Assembly (NCBI RefSeq): GCF_025698545.1
Contig: NC_068571.1
Span: forward strand, 52,299,733 to 52,363,732
Length of the DNA: 64,000 nt
Source: Gossypium raimondii
Taxonomy: Eukaryota; Streptophyta; Magnoliopsida; Malvales; Malvaceae
Reading direction: 5' to 3'
Under the pieces are notes generated by a model. The model was not told the DNA's origin, searched no databases, and worked only from the letters and a program-made list of their open reading frames with translations. Below, piece by piece: positions 40,406 through 52,024 of the stretch (positions within the stretch are counted from its first letter, which is position 1; each line of letters starts with the position of its first letter). The position numbers and the translations under genes are program-made.

Positions 40406-42734
40406 TGGTGTCGACTTTTCCAATTAACTGGTCCGGGGTCTTCGTTTCGATTTTTCATTAATACAAGATTTCTAGTCCTTTTTCTACTCACAAGATTTTC
40501 TAATGGCAAAAAAAAAAAAAAAACATGTGGAGATTATAGTCCACAATCTAATTATATATATAAATAAATATAACCTAAATACAATCATTCTAATTTTAGA
40601 AACCACAACCTTGACAAAATTAAATAATAACAAATATATGATTCATTTATATGTATATTCATACATGTAATAGATTGAGAATGTCACTTTCTATTAATTT
40701 AATCACACAACAGAAAGAGGAAACTATTTGATCATCAATTTATATCAATAGACAGAGCATAACCTAGGCTTTGAGGCCAATTGTTGAAAAAAATTGGTAT
40801 GAAAAATGTTTGAGTTGACATAGTGGAATTTTAAATTTTTTTCATAAAACAAAACATTTATCATGATATCTATAGTAATAAATTTGATCAAATATAGTAC
40901 TTGTGTTTTCAAGCTTTGAGAGAGGCTGAAATGCAAATATGGGATGCCAGATTTGTTGAACCATCCAACTAGAATTCAAATTCTTCAAGTTTTCAAATAA
41001 ATGATCTTCTCCGTTGTTATCGTACTCGCAAATGCTTGAAGAGTGGGCTCTAACTTAAAAAACTGAATACAAAGTCGACTTCCTAAAGGGGGAAGTCGAC
41101 TTCCTCTAAATAGAGGATCCAAAACTGAAATTAAATTTTCCATATAATTTGAATTATAATTGCCAAGAAGAATGCAATTATAATCTCATAAATTTATAAC
41201 AAAAAAAACTCAAGAAAAATAAAATTTATTTGAGTTCAAAAAAAAAACTCAAATAAATTTTCACTAAAATTTGATAGTATTTACCCTTATTGTTACATAT
41301 TAATTTCGATATCCCTAAGTCTCTATATATAAATAAAAAAACATGAGTTATATTTGAATTAAATAAGCATAAAAATAATTTTTTAATAAAAAATGGAGTC
41401 CACTAGTAGTCCCCAAATGAGGAGGTAGGCAAAGCGCATTGTGTGTCATGGAACACATTTGTATCGAGTTTAATTATATGTGCTCTCTAGTCTTAATCTG
41501 TATCAAAACAATTTCATATAATTATTCAATTTAGTTACAAAGGTTTTCTATCTATTATTTTTAATATAAATTATTTTACATAATTTGATTATAATTTTAT
41601 TGAAATGATGACAACTTTATCGTAATAGAATTTATGCTTAAATTAATTTAATTTCCTAATTAAAATATGACTATGATGACTAATTAATTCAATTTTTACT
41701 TTGAACTCAATTATTTAATTTCATACAGTTAAATAATACCTCAAAAAATCAAAATAATTTCTAAGTCATCTATTGTCCTTTTGAGAAAACACATTTACTA
41801 CAGATAATAATTCTTGCAATCTATTTCTTATTCAATATTTTTGTCCAATCATCCATACGGTTCTTATTACGCAATCCGTACAAAGTTGTGTTGACCTAGC
41901 GAAGAAACCGATCAAACATATTTGAATTATTTAGTCACGAATTATTCCACTAAAGTACAATGACTGAAGTCCCTATTATATACCATTATGAAAGCTACAA
42001 GTATTTAGCTTTTATCTAATGACCTTGTTATATGTGTGTTACCCTCACATGATATCCTTAATCTCTTCAAGTTAAATCTATTCACCTAATTCGATCCATT
42101 TTATCCCATGGTCACCATTGTATCTTCCATGTTGAAAATGATCATTACATACAAATAGTAAGTATAGTCATTTGTTCAAAAAATTTACTCAAAGTCATGT
42201 TCCATCCTAATCTATACAATGCTAGTGAGAGAATACCATTTACTCTTTATTTGAGCTATGAATTTCACTATTGTAATTGTTGTCATGCCATGCAGAAGTT
42301 ATGTACTCAATGTACCAATGTACAACCCACTACCATGAGAGCTCATGTTTTGAATACATCAAAGTCTATGAGTTAACACATATAGTCTTTTACTTACTCG
42401 AGATTTCATTAAATCACATAATTAACATCATAAGTGAATAAATCCATAAACAGATTTAGGACAAATTTAACTTCGATCCTGTCAAATTTTTTGTCAATCC
42501 AGACAATCACATTTATATCTCTGTTTATGAGAGTCAACTGCTTCAATAGTCAATACTAGTTATCTCCCTAAAGATAGATTCGACTCTACCCAAACTTGTT
42601 TCGACCTGACCAAATCACCCCAAATGTAGATTAAGAAATGGGTACTTGATTGGGGGAAGTGTTTTACATGATACTAAGATTAGGAGGTGATGCATATGGG
42701 GTTAAGTTGGGAAGTTTTAGCTATGAGTCTAGAA

Positions 42735-42736
<2 letters not shown>

Positions 42737-42769
<33 letters not shown>
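42737..42769. repeat. (TAA)n microsatellite
   Basis: An uninterrupted run of about 11 TAA units. Confidence 0.9.
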
Positions 42770-42773
<4 letters not shown>

Positions 42774-44280
42774 GACCCCACTCGTGGTTGCAAGTTGTTG
42801 AGTTTTTATATAAGCTTGTGCTTTCGAACTGTCGGTACTATGGGGGGCTGAGATTTGAAGTTACGTCCTATAATAGGAGCCAATGCCACTAGCCCTCTTT
42901 AGATTCCATAGCTCTACATCTCTTCAAAATAATGTTGTTTGCCTTCGCCACCTTTATGGTAGCTAGTGATATTTTTTTGAGGCTAGTTACAAATTTAGAA
43001 TATCAACTATAAAATGAATAAGAAAAATATAAAGGAAATTATCATTTTATTCCAATAAAATACAACATCTAATAAGAACAAATCGTGTGTTACATTTTAT
43101 TAGCCAATTTCATGTTTTGGATAATAAAATGAAATGAAATTGACAACTTAAATACCACTTTTGATAAAAAAACAACTTTTAAATACTTAAATTATAGAAT
43201 TAATTATTTTATAATAACTTTATTGGTCGTATCGTGCTTTGAGGTGAAATCATTAGTTTTAATCTCAAACTACATACCATTGTTATTATACTAGTCTAGT
43301 TCTCAACTACGTTGGTGTTGAGTTAATTATTTTTGGGGCTAAATTTTACAGTTTAAATTTAAAGGTTATAAGTTCTTTTACTTTTCATATATAATTGGAA
43401 TTTAGTCTCATACTTTTATTTTCAAGAATTTAATCTCTTTATTCTTTGAATTTAAAAATTTAAATCATGTTTTTAATATTGTTAAAATTCTTATACTAAA
43501 TATGTCGGTGTGACATTTTAAAATTAAAAAAATTCTCATATGAGAGCCATGTAACAAAAATGACATTATAATGAACAAAAACTTCTTATACTAAATCATC
43601 GATTGTGACATTTTAGAATTTTAACAATTTGAACAATTTTTAAAATTTCACGTCAGCATTTTAATGAAAAAAAAGTATTTAGACTAACTAATAACATAAT
43701 AAAAATTGAGAGATCAAATTATGCTAAAATTAAAGTATGAAGATTAAATCTCAAATTTGAGAGTATAGGAATAGAACTAAAATTTGACCATTGTTATATA
43801 ATTTCAAAAAGAAAAAGAGTAAAGGGATCAAAATTGAATTTAACCATTATTTTATAATGTCAAAAAGAAAAAAGCAATCAACATATTATTCCTTCTTTTA
43901 TATATCGTCATTCTTTGGTCAATTTTTTCAGTAGTGGTGCAAACGTCAATCTCTTTCTAGGGTTGGGTTGGATCGAATTTTTGAATCTTTCTTAATAATT
44001 TATCATGAAAAATCATCTTTGGATTTTTGAATCTTTACAATAAAATGTTTATATAAATACATAAATACAACCATGCATATATAAAAATCATATATTGGGA
44101 GAGGAAACATATTTAATATTTGTTAAAAATAATAAATCAATTCTTAATCATAATATACCTACATGGGAAAATATTTGTCTCATTTCTTTTTCATGAGAAC
44201 TAAAATATCATATTTATTAAAAAATATTACGTCTTAAAAAATAAATCTCATTATAGATCCTTATTATATATGTTCCTTTT

Positions 44281-44371
44281 CATACAATGCTTAAAATTAT
44301 TCATAGCTGCTCAAACTCACGACCTCCTACACTAACAATAATATAGATATCAATCGAGTTAAGACTCAATC
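44281..44371 (-). repeat. SINE-like repeat, copy 3
   Basis: On the minus strand: GATTGAGTCTTAACTCGATT, then TATTATTGTTAGTGTAGG and AGGTCGTGAGTTTGAGCAGC. Shorter than the other copies; the central block is deleted. Confidence 0.55.
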
Positions 44372-44819
44372 AGTAAATTCCTTAAAAATTTATCACTTCT
44401 CATTCCATCAAATTCAATCTCATCCCCCACTGGGAATCAAATATAATATATATTTATCATAAATCATTGTTGAATCTTATTTCTACAATTGAAGATAATA
44501 ATTATTAGTGATCCCATGGATCATCACCATGTGAAAGCATCCAATTTCGCAAGATTTTGGAGGCATGGGTACTGATCAAATCTAGCAGTATTATTTTTAA
44601 TCGTGTCGTATTTATTATAAGTACTACAGATATAGTTAATATTATTATGATAATAAATATCATTAACAATAAATAAGATCCATAAAAAAATATTTTTATT
44701 TTTATTTTATACAATAGAATTTCAAACCTTCTTACATGCACATACAATCATTTAAACTACCACATTAACACGATGCATGGATCAATCTTGCAACCTTAAA
44801 GATGAACCATAAACGAATT

Positions 44820-45075
44820 TTAGTCAAATGTGTAATATTATACATGAACTACGATTTTGTGCGATTTTATAAATGAAATTTTGATTTAATTCAATTTTCA
44901 TAAATTACTAAAACAATTATCAATATAGCTCCATTGTATGTTTACATATTGCATATATAAATGATTATATTTATCTAATATGAAAAAAGAATGGTGCATT
45001 TATTTCTTTAAATGTGTATAGTTGCATCTAATCAAAGTTTATGTATTAAATTGCACATTGGATCGAAGTTCATAT
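44820..45075. repeat. Dispersed AT-rich repeat (copy 3 of 3)
   Basis: See 15340-15590; shares TATTGCATATATAAATGATT and TTATCTAATATGAAAAAAGA. Confidence 0.5.
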
Positions 45076-45192
45076 TTATCCCTTTTTCAAAAATACTATA
45101 TAGCATTCAAAGGAACAACTTACAGAATGCCACCATGAAACGTTTCCTATAATTGAAAAACAAATTCTCAGCATCAAAGCTAAAACTCACCA

Positions 45193-45507
45193 CTAAGCTT
45201 TAAACATGTCATCACGATTACTACCTACTACCGCCAAGGTTGAAGCCATTTCATTACCTTTCTGATCTGCCATCGAGAATACTTTACCATCCACCTGTTC
45301 AATTTTCCTCTCAATATCTGAAAATGTTGTTTGTAATGACCACGGTCTCATATCCTTATTCAGACACCAATTGTTCACCATTTTTAAACCAATTTCTACA
45401 ATAAGATAGCCATTAATCTTCCATCCCGTGGATAAGAACAAATCCAATGCAATAAGCACCGCCCCTGCCTCTGCTGAATCTGCATCATTAGCTGAAATAG
45501 GACCCAT
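45193..45507 (-). pseudogene. RNase H-like (RVT_3) fragment, LINE type
   Basis: Frame of 104 residues with the pattern of the plant RNase H-like domain found at the end of LINE polyproteins and in stand-alone At1g65750-type proteins: SAEAGAVLIALDLFL (the E of the active site and helix), LIVEIGLKMVNNWC (in place of the usual V-E-x-D-S), and DQKGNEMASTLAVVG (in place of the usual N-x-x-A-D-x-L-A). The expected aspartates are changed (IGLK, GNEMAS), and nothing of the rest of a LINE is found beside it, so it is probably inactive. A recently silenced gene piece is possible but less likely. Confidence 0.7.
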
Positions 45508-46408
45508 TTGAATGTATTGTAATTGTGATGGTATTTGTAAAAATGATAATAAAATATGAAAAATTATTAAATGTTATTCTAGAATCATGATTTTTCTGTT
45601 CTATTACTTCTAACCAAAAAGATTAATGTGTTTTTTCAATATTTAATAGTCCCCATGGCTAAAAGGGTTGTTTGCAATATAGTGCACCAATTTCCATGGA
45701 AATACACCAACATTTGCCTACTTTTCGGCCTAATTAGCCAAAAGAAAACCATGATTTTCTAAAGTATCTGCTGTGTAAAATGGGTTTTTTTTATATATTA
45801 TTTCATGTTTACAACAATTATTCTCATTATATGATTAGTGAGCCAACAATTATTCTCATTTTGTCCCATATAGATCAATTGGCCTAAACAAGCTTTTCTA
45901 GCTAATGAAATGATTAGCTTTAAGCATTGAAAAATTTGCACCCTAATATGCCTATATATTCTTTATGTAGGTTACCTATAATGCAGCATGAACTTAAATT
46001 TTAATCATGATTATAGATTAACATTTAATAATTTTAATGAGAGAGTTTCAATTATTTTTCATATTTTATTATCATTTTTATAATTATGATTTTTTACAAA
46101 TACCATTACAATTACAATACAGTCAAATAATTATAATTAAAATCATGGTAGAATATTTCAAACTTAAAATTAAATAAATTTAGGCAGAAGTTATACATAA
46201 TAACATTTAAAACTAACACAAATTTTAAAAACTCACATAATTTATAGAGAAGCACTCGAATTTGTAATTAGATATGTTAAATAGAGAAGCAATTCCTGAT
46301 GGGGTTGCTATTTTGACATCATAATAAATAAATATATATATATATATATAGCATGATTCGAAGGAAAATGTTAGAATATGACGAGCAAATTTAATAATTC
46401 ATTCTGCC

Positions 46409-46540
46409 GATTGAGTTTTAACAAGAGTAGTATCGGTATTATTGTCAATGTAAGAGGACATAAATTTAAGTGCGCTGAAGTGTATTATCCTCCTATTTAA
46501 AGGTTGAGAAGGGGCTATGGATAATTCTAAATATTGTATA
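46409..46540 (+). repeat. SINE-like repeat, copy 4
   Basis: GATTGAGTTTTAACAAGAGT, GGTATTATTGTCAATGTAAG, GCGCTGAAGTGTATTATCC and CTCCTATTTAAAGGTTGAG in order. See 14486-14618. Confidence 0.55.
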
Positions 46541-48004
46541 AAAAAATAGATATGATAGCAAACTTTCGAAATTTTGAGGTCTTAAGTTTAAATTCAATCA
46601 TATTCATTTATAGTCTAGATGTATTTAAGGTGTTAGTGCAATAGTGCATTCTTATGCTTGAGTTTGATCATAATTATTCAAATTATATTATGGATAATTA
46701 TTAGATAAAACTTATCATGTGTATTTTATTTATATTTATAAAGCTAAAAATTAAGCAAATGAAACATATGTAGATTTCCTAATTAAACTTGTTAAATTAA
46801 AAATAAAAACTCCATTATCTTTGTATCAAATAAGAATACAGATCGTCAATTATATTAGATTATAACATAGTCACGAATTGGGTGAAAATTTTATATAATA
46901 AATTTATTTTAAAAATGATATAAAACCAAATGAGATTTTGATTAAAATGGTAAAATCAAGATATTAAAATTATAATATCTCTAGTTCAAATCCGAAAATA
47001 ATATTTATTTGAAAAAATATGACATTAATAAAAAATAATATATATATATATATTTGAAAAAGTTCTCATATATATGAAAAATTTCACTTACATCATTGTA
47101 AAAAATTTAAGTGGTTTTTCACATTTTCTCATCTTTTATATGATTAATATTTTAACAACCAAGCATCCTATTTCATGCTTTATGTATGTCGATCATGCAT
47201 TTCAAGTTTAACATAAATTAAAATTTTCTAACAATTCGTTTTATTTAAAAACTTTTAACCGTTAAATATATATTGATATCGCAATATTTTAAGTAAATAT
47301 GATAGATATATCAAACTTGATTAAAAATTTTACATGCATGAAAAGTACAGATATTTTGATAAATTTAACGGTTACATTGTTAAAATATTAATCAAATAAA
47401 AGTTACGAAAAGATGTAAAATCATTTATGTTTTACACTAGTGTAAACGGAGAGTGGACCACCGTTATAAAAATATTCACTCAACAGCAATGTAACTAAAA
47501 AAGTGACGTTATAATAAACTAAAATTTAATTTAAAATTCGAAAAGAATTTATAAACCTATAACATATTTTACACTTAAAAGAATACATCAAAGTAAGACA
47601 ATGTCAAAAGATTCTTACTCAGATATGTAGCAGATGGGGCATAGAGAGAGAAAACAAAAAACAAAAACGAAATGGCATGATAGAGACAAAAAGGAAAAAT
47701 AACAACTGGAATAACTTGATAATGTGTGTGTGGGACAACTAGGATGGTGAAAATGCAGGGACAATAGGAAGCAGTTTCAGAATGTGAACATGATCAAACT
47801 CACTCGTGGGAGAGCTGTGCTCAAACATTGCTTTCAGCTTATTTTGATATATTAATGTGTTTTTCACACTACCATTTAAACGAAAAAGGCTTACAGGGTG
47901 TGAAGTAAAACAAAATGTTGGCTGGTCTGGCTGGAACTAGGTATGATGATTGTGTCGATGATGTTAATGATGATGGAGATGATGTCGTGGTGGAAGACAG
48001 TCAT

Positions 48005-48384
48005 AATAATTAGCCTTAATATATTATTTAGTACTCGAGTTTGATATTTTTATTTGATAAAAATTATATATTTTGATACTCAAAAGTAATTATGTTAACC
48101 TTTTAGTGCTTAATTTAAGTTATGTATTTTTATTATTATGTTTGAATTTTTATGATTTTGGTAATAGAAAAATTTAGTGTTGATTATGAATTTCTTTAAC
48201 TTTACGTTTAATTTGTCAAATACAATCCGATAAATATGATTTAATTCGGTTTTGGGAGTTTATTTGAAAAAGTTAATTATTAATATTATTAGCTAATTAT
48301 GAATTTTTATCAAATCAATTCTAAAACTCGAATGTTACCTTTTAATACCAAATTGGACGAAATAATGTATTAAGGCTAATAATT
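48005..48384. mobile_element. AGCCTTAATA MITE with 7-bp direct repeat
   Basis: Element 48012-48377 (366 bp), starting AGCCTTAATATATTATTT and ending AAATAATGTATTAAGGCT as inverted repeats. Flanked by AATAATT on both sides (48005-48011 and 48378-48384). Interior non-coding. A relative lies at 26310-26735. Confidence 0.75.
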
Positions 48385-48639
48385 GAAGCTTACAAAAAAG
48401 GCTAAAACCGAGAGAAACAGGTAGCTGGTTAGATTAATTTGGCTTTAAATGTTTCTCTAAGACATCAGCTTCCCCTTTCTAATTGTATTTGACATTTTCA
48501 TAGCAGTACTGTAGAAATTATCAAAAAAAAAAAGCGAGAAACAAAAGAAAGATGAATTAGATTCGAAATAAGTACACTTCACAGCTGTTAGCATTTTCAC
48601 ATTATTGCCAATTTAAAAATAGCACTAATCCCAAAATTT

Positions 48640-48945
48640 GACTCAGTATAAATATTATGGAAGTTCGTATATTAAAAATTAGATTGTATTTTATTTTATT
48701 TATTTAAGTATAGATAAATAAATTTTTATATGTTAGATAAAAAAGTAAACTAGTCTTTTCTCTTGAAAATATTATTCAATTATGCTAATATATATGAACC
48801 AATTTTAATAGTAAAATGGATGAAATTTTAATGGAATGACCAATTGGTTATTTGATAATGTAGAGTGACTAATTTACCTATTTTTTAATAAATGGAGCAA
48901 AACACAATCTAGTTTCTATTATTAGAATCTCTAAGTTACTTTTAC
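48640..48945. mobile_element. ATTTTGCCCC-family element, decayed copy
   Basis: Shares ATTAGATTGTATTTTATT and GTAAACTAGTCTTTTCT-like segments with 17200-17565 and 59725-60020. Ends approximate. Confidence 0.4.
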
Positions 48946-49799
48946 CCAATTAAATTTTAGTCACAATTTCCAATAGGTGATTAGAGGAAATGGTAGTGAA
49001 CTTCTTTCATAGGCATTTAGATTGAGTTCTAATACTAAAATTATCATTGTTGAAAGGGTTTTTACCTAAATATCACATTACCCGAACATAATTATTCTTA
49101 GACTATGAAACTTGTGAAGATACATGATTATATAAAGAAAAAGTTCAGCTCGCAACAGGATGATGTTTTTTTTATGCATTGTTTGGGTATTTTATTTTTA
49201 TTTTTTGAAATATTCATGTGTACATATAGATATAGAAATATAATTTCTAAAAATATTCTAAATATAAAAGAAAATACTTGGATCTAATACTCAAAATTAA
49301 TCTATTTTAATTTTATCAGCCATCTTTTCTTCCCAATGTAGCAGACCAGTTTTACAAGACAGAAAATTAAAATTGCAGTTGATCCATTGAAGTGAAGAAA
49401 ATGCAAGATATTGTTGAATGAAGAACAATTGTTCTATGACAAAAAGAGAAGAACAATTACTCTACTAGATACTGTGCACAACAAGGTCGAGCCCAACCTA
49501 TCTTAGGACAGACCATTAGTTTTAGGTCTCTGATTAAGGCTTAGGTTTCTCGATTACTATTCTATCTTAGTTGATTTCTTTACTTTCTTGAACATTAATC
49601 GTTTATTTTACTATTTAGGTAATCAGAGTGGTACTAATGGGCAATGCTGTTTAAAACAGATTAGACTACTCAAAACTCAAAGAGAGGTTAGATCGATTAG
49701 CTCGTGAATTATTCAAAATCAATTAAACCAGGTTAAAATTACAAGTTGACCAGTTTTCTCTATTTTTTTACTATTTTTTGTGAATTTTTAATAATTTAC

Positions 49800-50665
49800 G
49801 AGTAAACTACACTTAAAGTCACTAAATTATATATAAATTTATATTTTAGCCACTCAACTTCAAAAATTACAAAATAATTATTAAATTATTCGAAAGTTTA
49901 TATTTTAATCGCTCAACTTCAAAAAGTTACAAAACGATGACTAAACAATTTGAAAGTTCTCATTCAAGTTATCAAGTTGTTAAATCTTTGATGGATGGTT
50001 GATGTAGCTTTCAAATCATTATTTATCATATATAAAATATATTAACCACTAATTTTCATGTGGCTTTTAAGAGAAATAATAATAATAATTTGTGTGCTTT
50101 TTTGAATTAAACCTAACCTTTTTTTATCTAAAATACTAAGCTTACTTAAAGACATTCATAAAAAACCTACAACATAGTAATTTAGGTTAGGTTAATTGAC
50201 TAGTGCTATATTTAGCCATTCCAATTACTCAATTTTAGCAAAGAGGAGGAAAATTTTTCACTTATTTTGAAGAGGTCTTATTTTTACAAGAGTTATTGCT
50301 CATCTTTCTAAGTTCAAGTTTAAATTAAATCTGACTAGTCTTTATTTTATGCCTAACTATTGTAATACATAAATAATAAGTAACTTTTTACTCGTGTTAT
50401 TACACTAGTAACCAAACAATGCATAAAAGTTAAAAAAAAAAACACCAAACATTTGTTTTAAAAGCCACATGAAAATTACGTTGCTAATATATATTATATA
50501 ATATATGATAAACAGTAATTTAACATTCACATCTCAAAATTTAACAACCCAAAAACTTAAATGAAAACTTTCGAATTATTCTATAACTATTTTGTAATTT
50601 TTTAAAGTTGAGTTACCAATATGTAAACTTTAGAATAATTCAATGACATTGAGTATAGTTTACCC
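49800..50665. mobile_element. Large inverted-repeat element, GGGTAAACTACAC group
   Basis: The left arm (about 49800-50070) begins GAGTAAACTACACTTAAAGT. The right arm (about 50460-50665) is its inverse, ending GAGTATAGTTTACCC. Arms exceed 200 bp, and the middle of about 400 bp has no long frame. Same arm type as 54694-55423. Confidence 0.7.
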
Positions 50666-50765
50666 ATAATTTATTATCGGTTGGACCAATCAAACCGAAA
50701 ACGGTTTGACCAGTTCAACCACCTTTTCAGTTTTGAAAACAAATGGTATCAAACAAAGAGATCGG

Positions 50766-50786
50766 GCTCTCTCTCTCTCTCTCTCT
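50766..50786. repeat. (CT)n microsatellite
   Basis: About 10 uninterrupted CT units. Confidence 0.9.
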
Positions 50787-52024
50787 AATGAGTCTTAAGA
50801 TTTCAAGCTCCCTTTGATGAGCCTGAATTGTCAACCAAAATAGGTCATTCCAAAAATTGAGGCAAAGAAACAGATTTGATCTCGACTTCCTTGCCAATCG
50901 TCCTGTGACACAATCCTATTCACAACTTCATCATGATTCCAAATTAACATATCTAGAAAGAAAGGTAGACAATCCAACTAGCCATGGAGGTTTGCTAGGA
51001 AAATTAATTTTAACCCCAAAATGATTGCAATTTCAAATATCATTGTAAATACTGCTCCAGAAGCTAGTTTCAATATGCTTATTCATACCATTCAAAAACA
51101 TGGCCTAGTGCACTGAATATATGTTCTAAGTCTTTTTTACCCTAGTATTTACCTTCAAGCCACTAATAATTGAATCTTTGAGACTAGCTTACAGCTCATT
51201 GCAATCAAACCAAGTCAAGAGCATCAAAATAGCACCATCAAACCATCCTATCAATACACACACAAAGGACTGTCCATGTCACTACCATCTTTATGATATC
51301 GAGAATATCCATCTCCACTTGTGATTGTCCACCACTTATCCATGTTAGTTAACTACTCGTATAAATGAATGATTCAGACATGCAATCACTTTTCAATCAT
51401 AACATCTCAAACACGCATCCTGTATTATCGGAGAAATACCTTACTCTGTCAGGCACAAAGTTGGCTTCTAGATACATTACCTTGGTTTTATAGCAGCATC
51501 TTTACAACCATCAAACCTGCATCTGATTGCAGAGTCTTCAAATGGGTCCAAATCTTGATTACATTTAACTGTCTAAGGTTAATACAACCAGAAAATAGAA
51601 TGGTAGGAAACTACATGGAGATCATTTTGGTTTAAAGAAAATTTATAATACACGAAAGACACTAATATTCAATAGAAGGCACAAACATAAGCAAAACATA
51701 GAAGCACAATGAACAAATTAAAATAGCATATTGTTCAGGAAAATTCTACATTAAATGAAAATAGTGTACACCATTGATAGTTGCCACTATACAGACCATA
51801 TCTGTTACTTAAATGCACATATATGTTCATTTCAACAGCAAAAATTATACTATTTGAGCAAAAGAGTAGAAAGTGACTCTTAAAGAAGGAAAATGCCATA
51901 CTGCCTTCTGAATTTTGAGAAGCAGCAAACTTCTCAATTTGATGGCATAATACATCTTACAGAGTCCCATTCAAAAAGGAAGAAATACTGCGATTCCTAT
52001 CATGTATCAGCCTTCCTTTTAAAG

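Larger units (their letters stand above)
37856..45192. other. 7.3 kb intergenic, repeat-rich, no gene
   Basis: Holds an inverted-repeat element (39050-39374), two SINE-like copies (40280-40405 and 44281-44371), an (AAT)n run (42737-42769) and a dispersed repeat (44820-45075). Patches at 39700-40030 and 41760-42640 are less AT-rich and unidentified; the latter may be an old LTR. The frames at 40745-40936 and 44505-44747 have no family resemblance. Confidence 0.5.
45508..52024. other. 6.5 kb intergenic, repeat-rich
   Basis: Contains a SINE-like copy (46409-46540), inverted-repeat elements at 48012-48377, 48640-48945 and 49800-50665, and a CT microsatellite (50766-50786). From about 50790 to 52024 the base composition is more balanced and repeat-poor, like a gene's flank or an untranslated exon, but no coding frame is convincing. 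It may include the DENR 3' untranslated region. Confidence 0.5.

Noticed and set aside
41760-42640. Possible LTR of a copia element
   Set aside because: Composition differs from its flanks, but no second copy, no coding part and no clear ends were found.
42737-42769. Short direct repeats considered as CRISPR-like
   Set aside because: A simple trinucleotide microsatellite without spacers.
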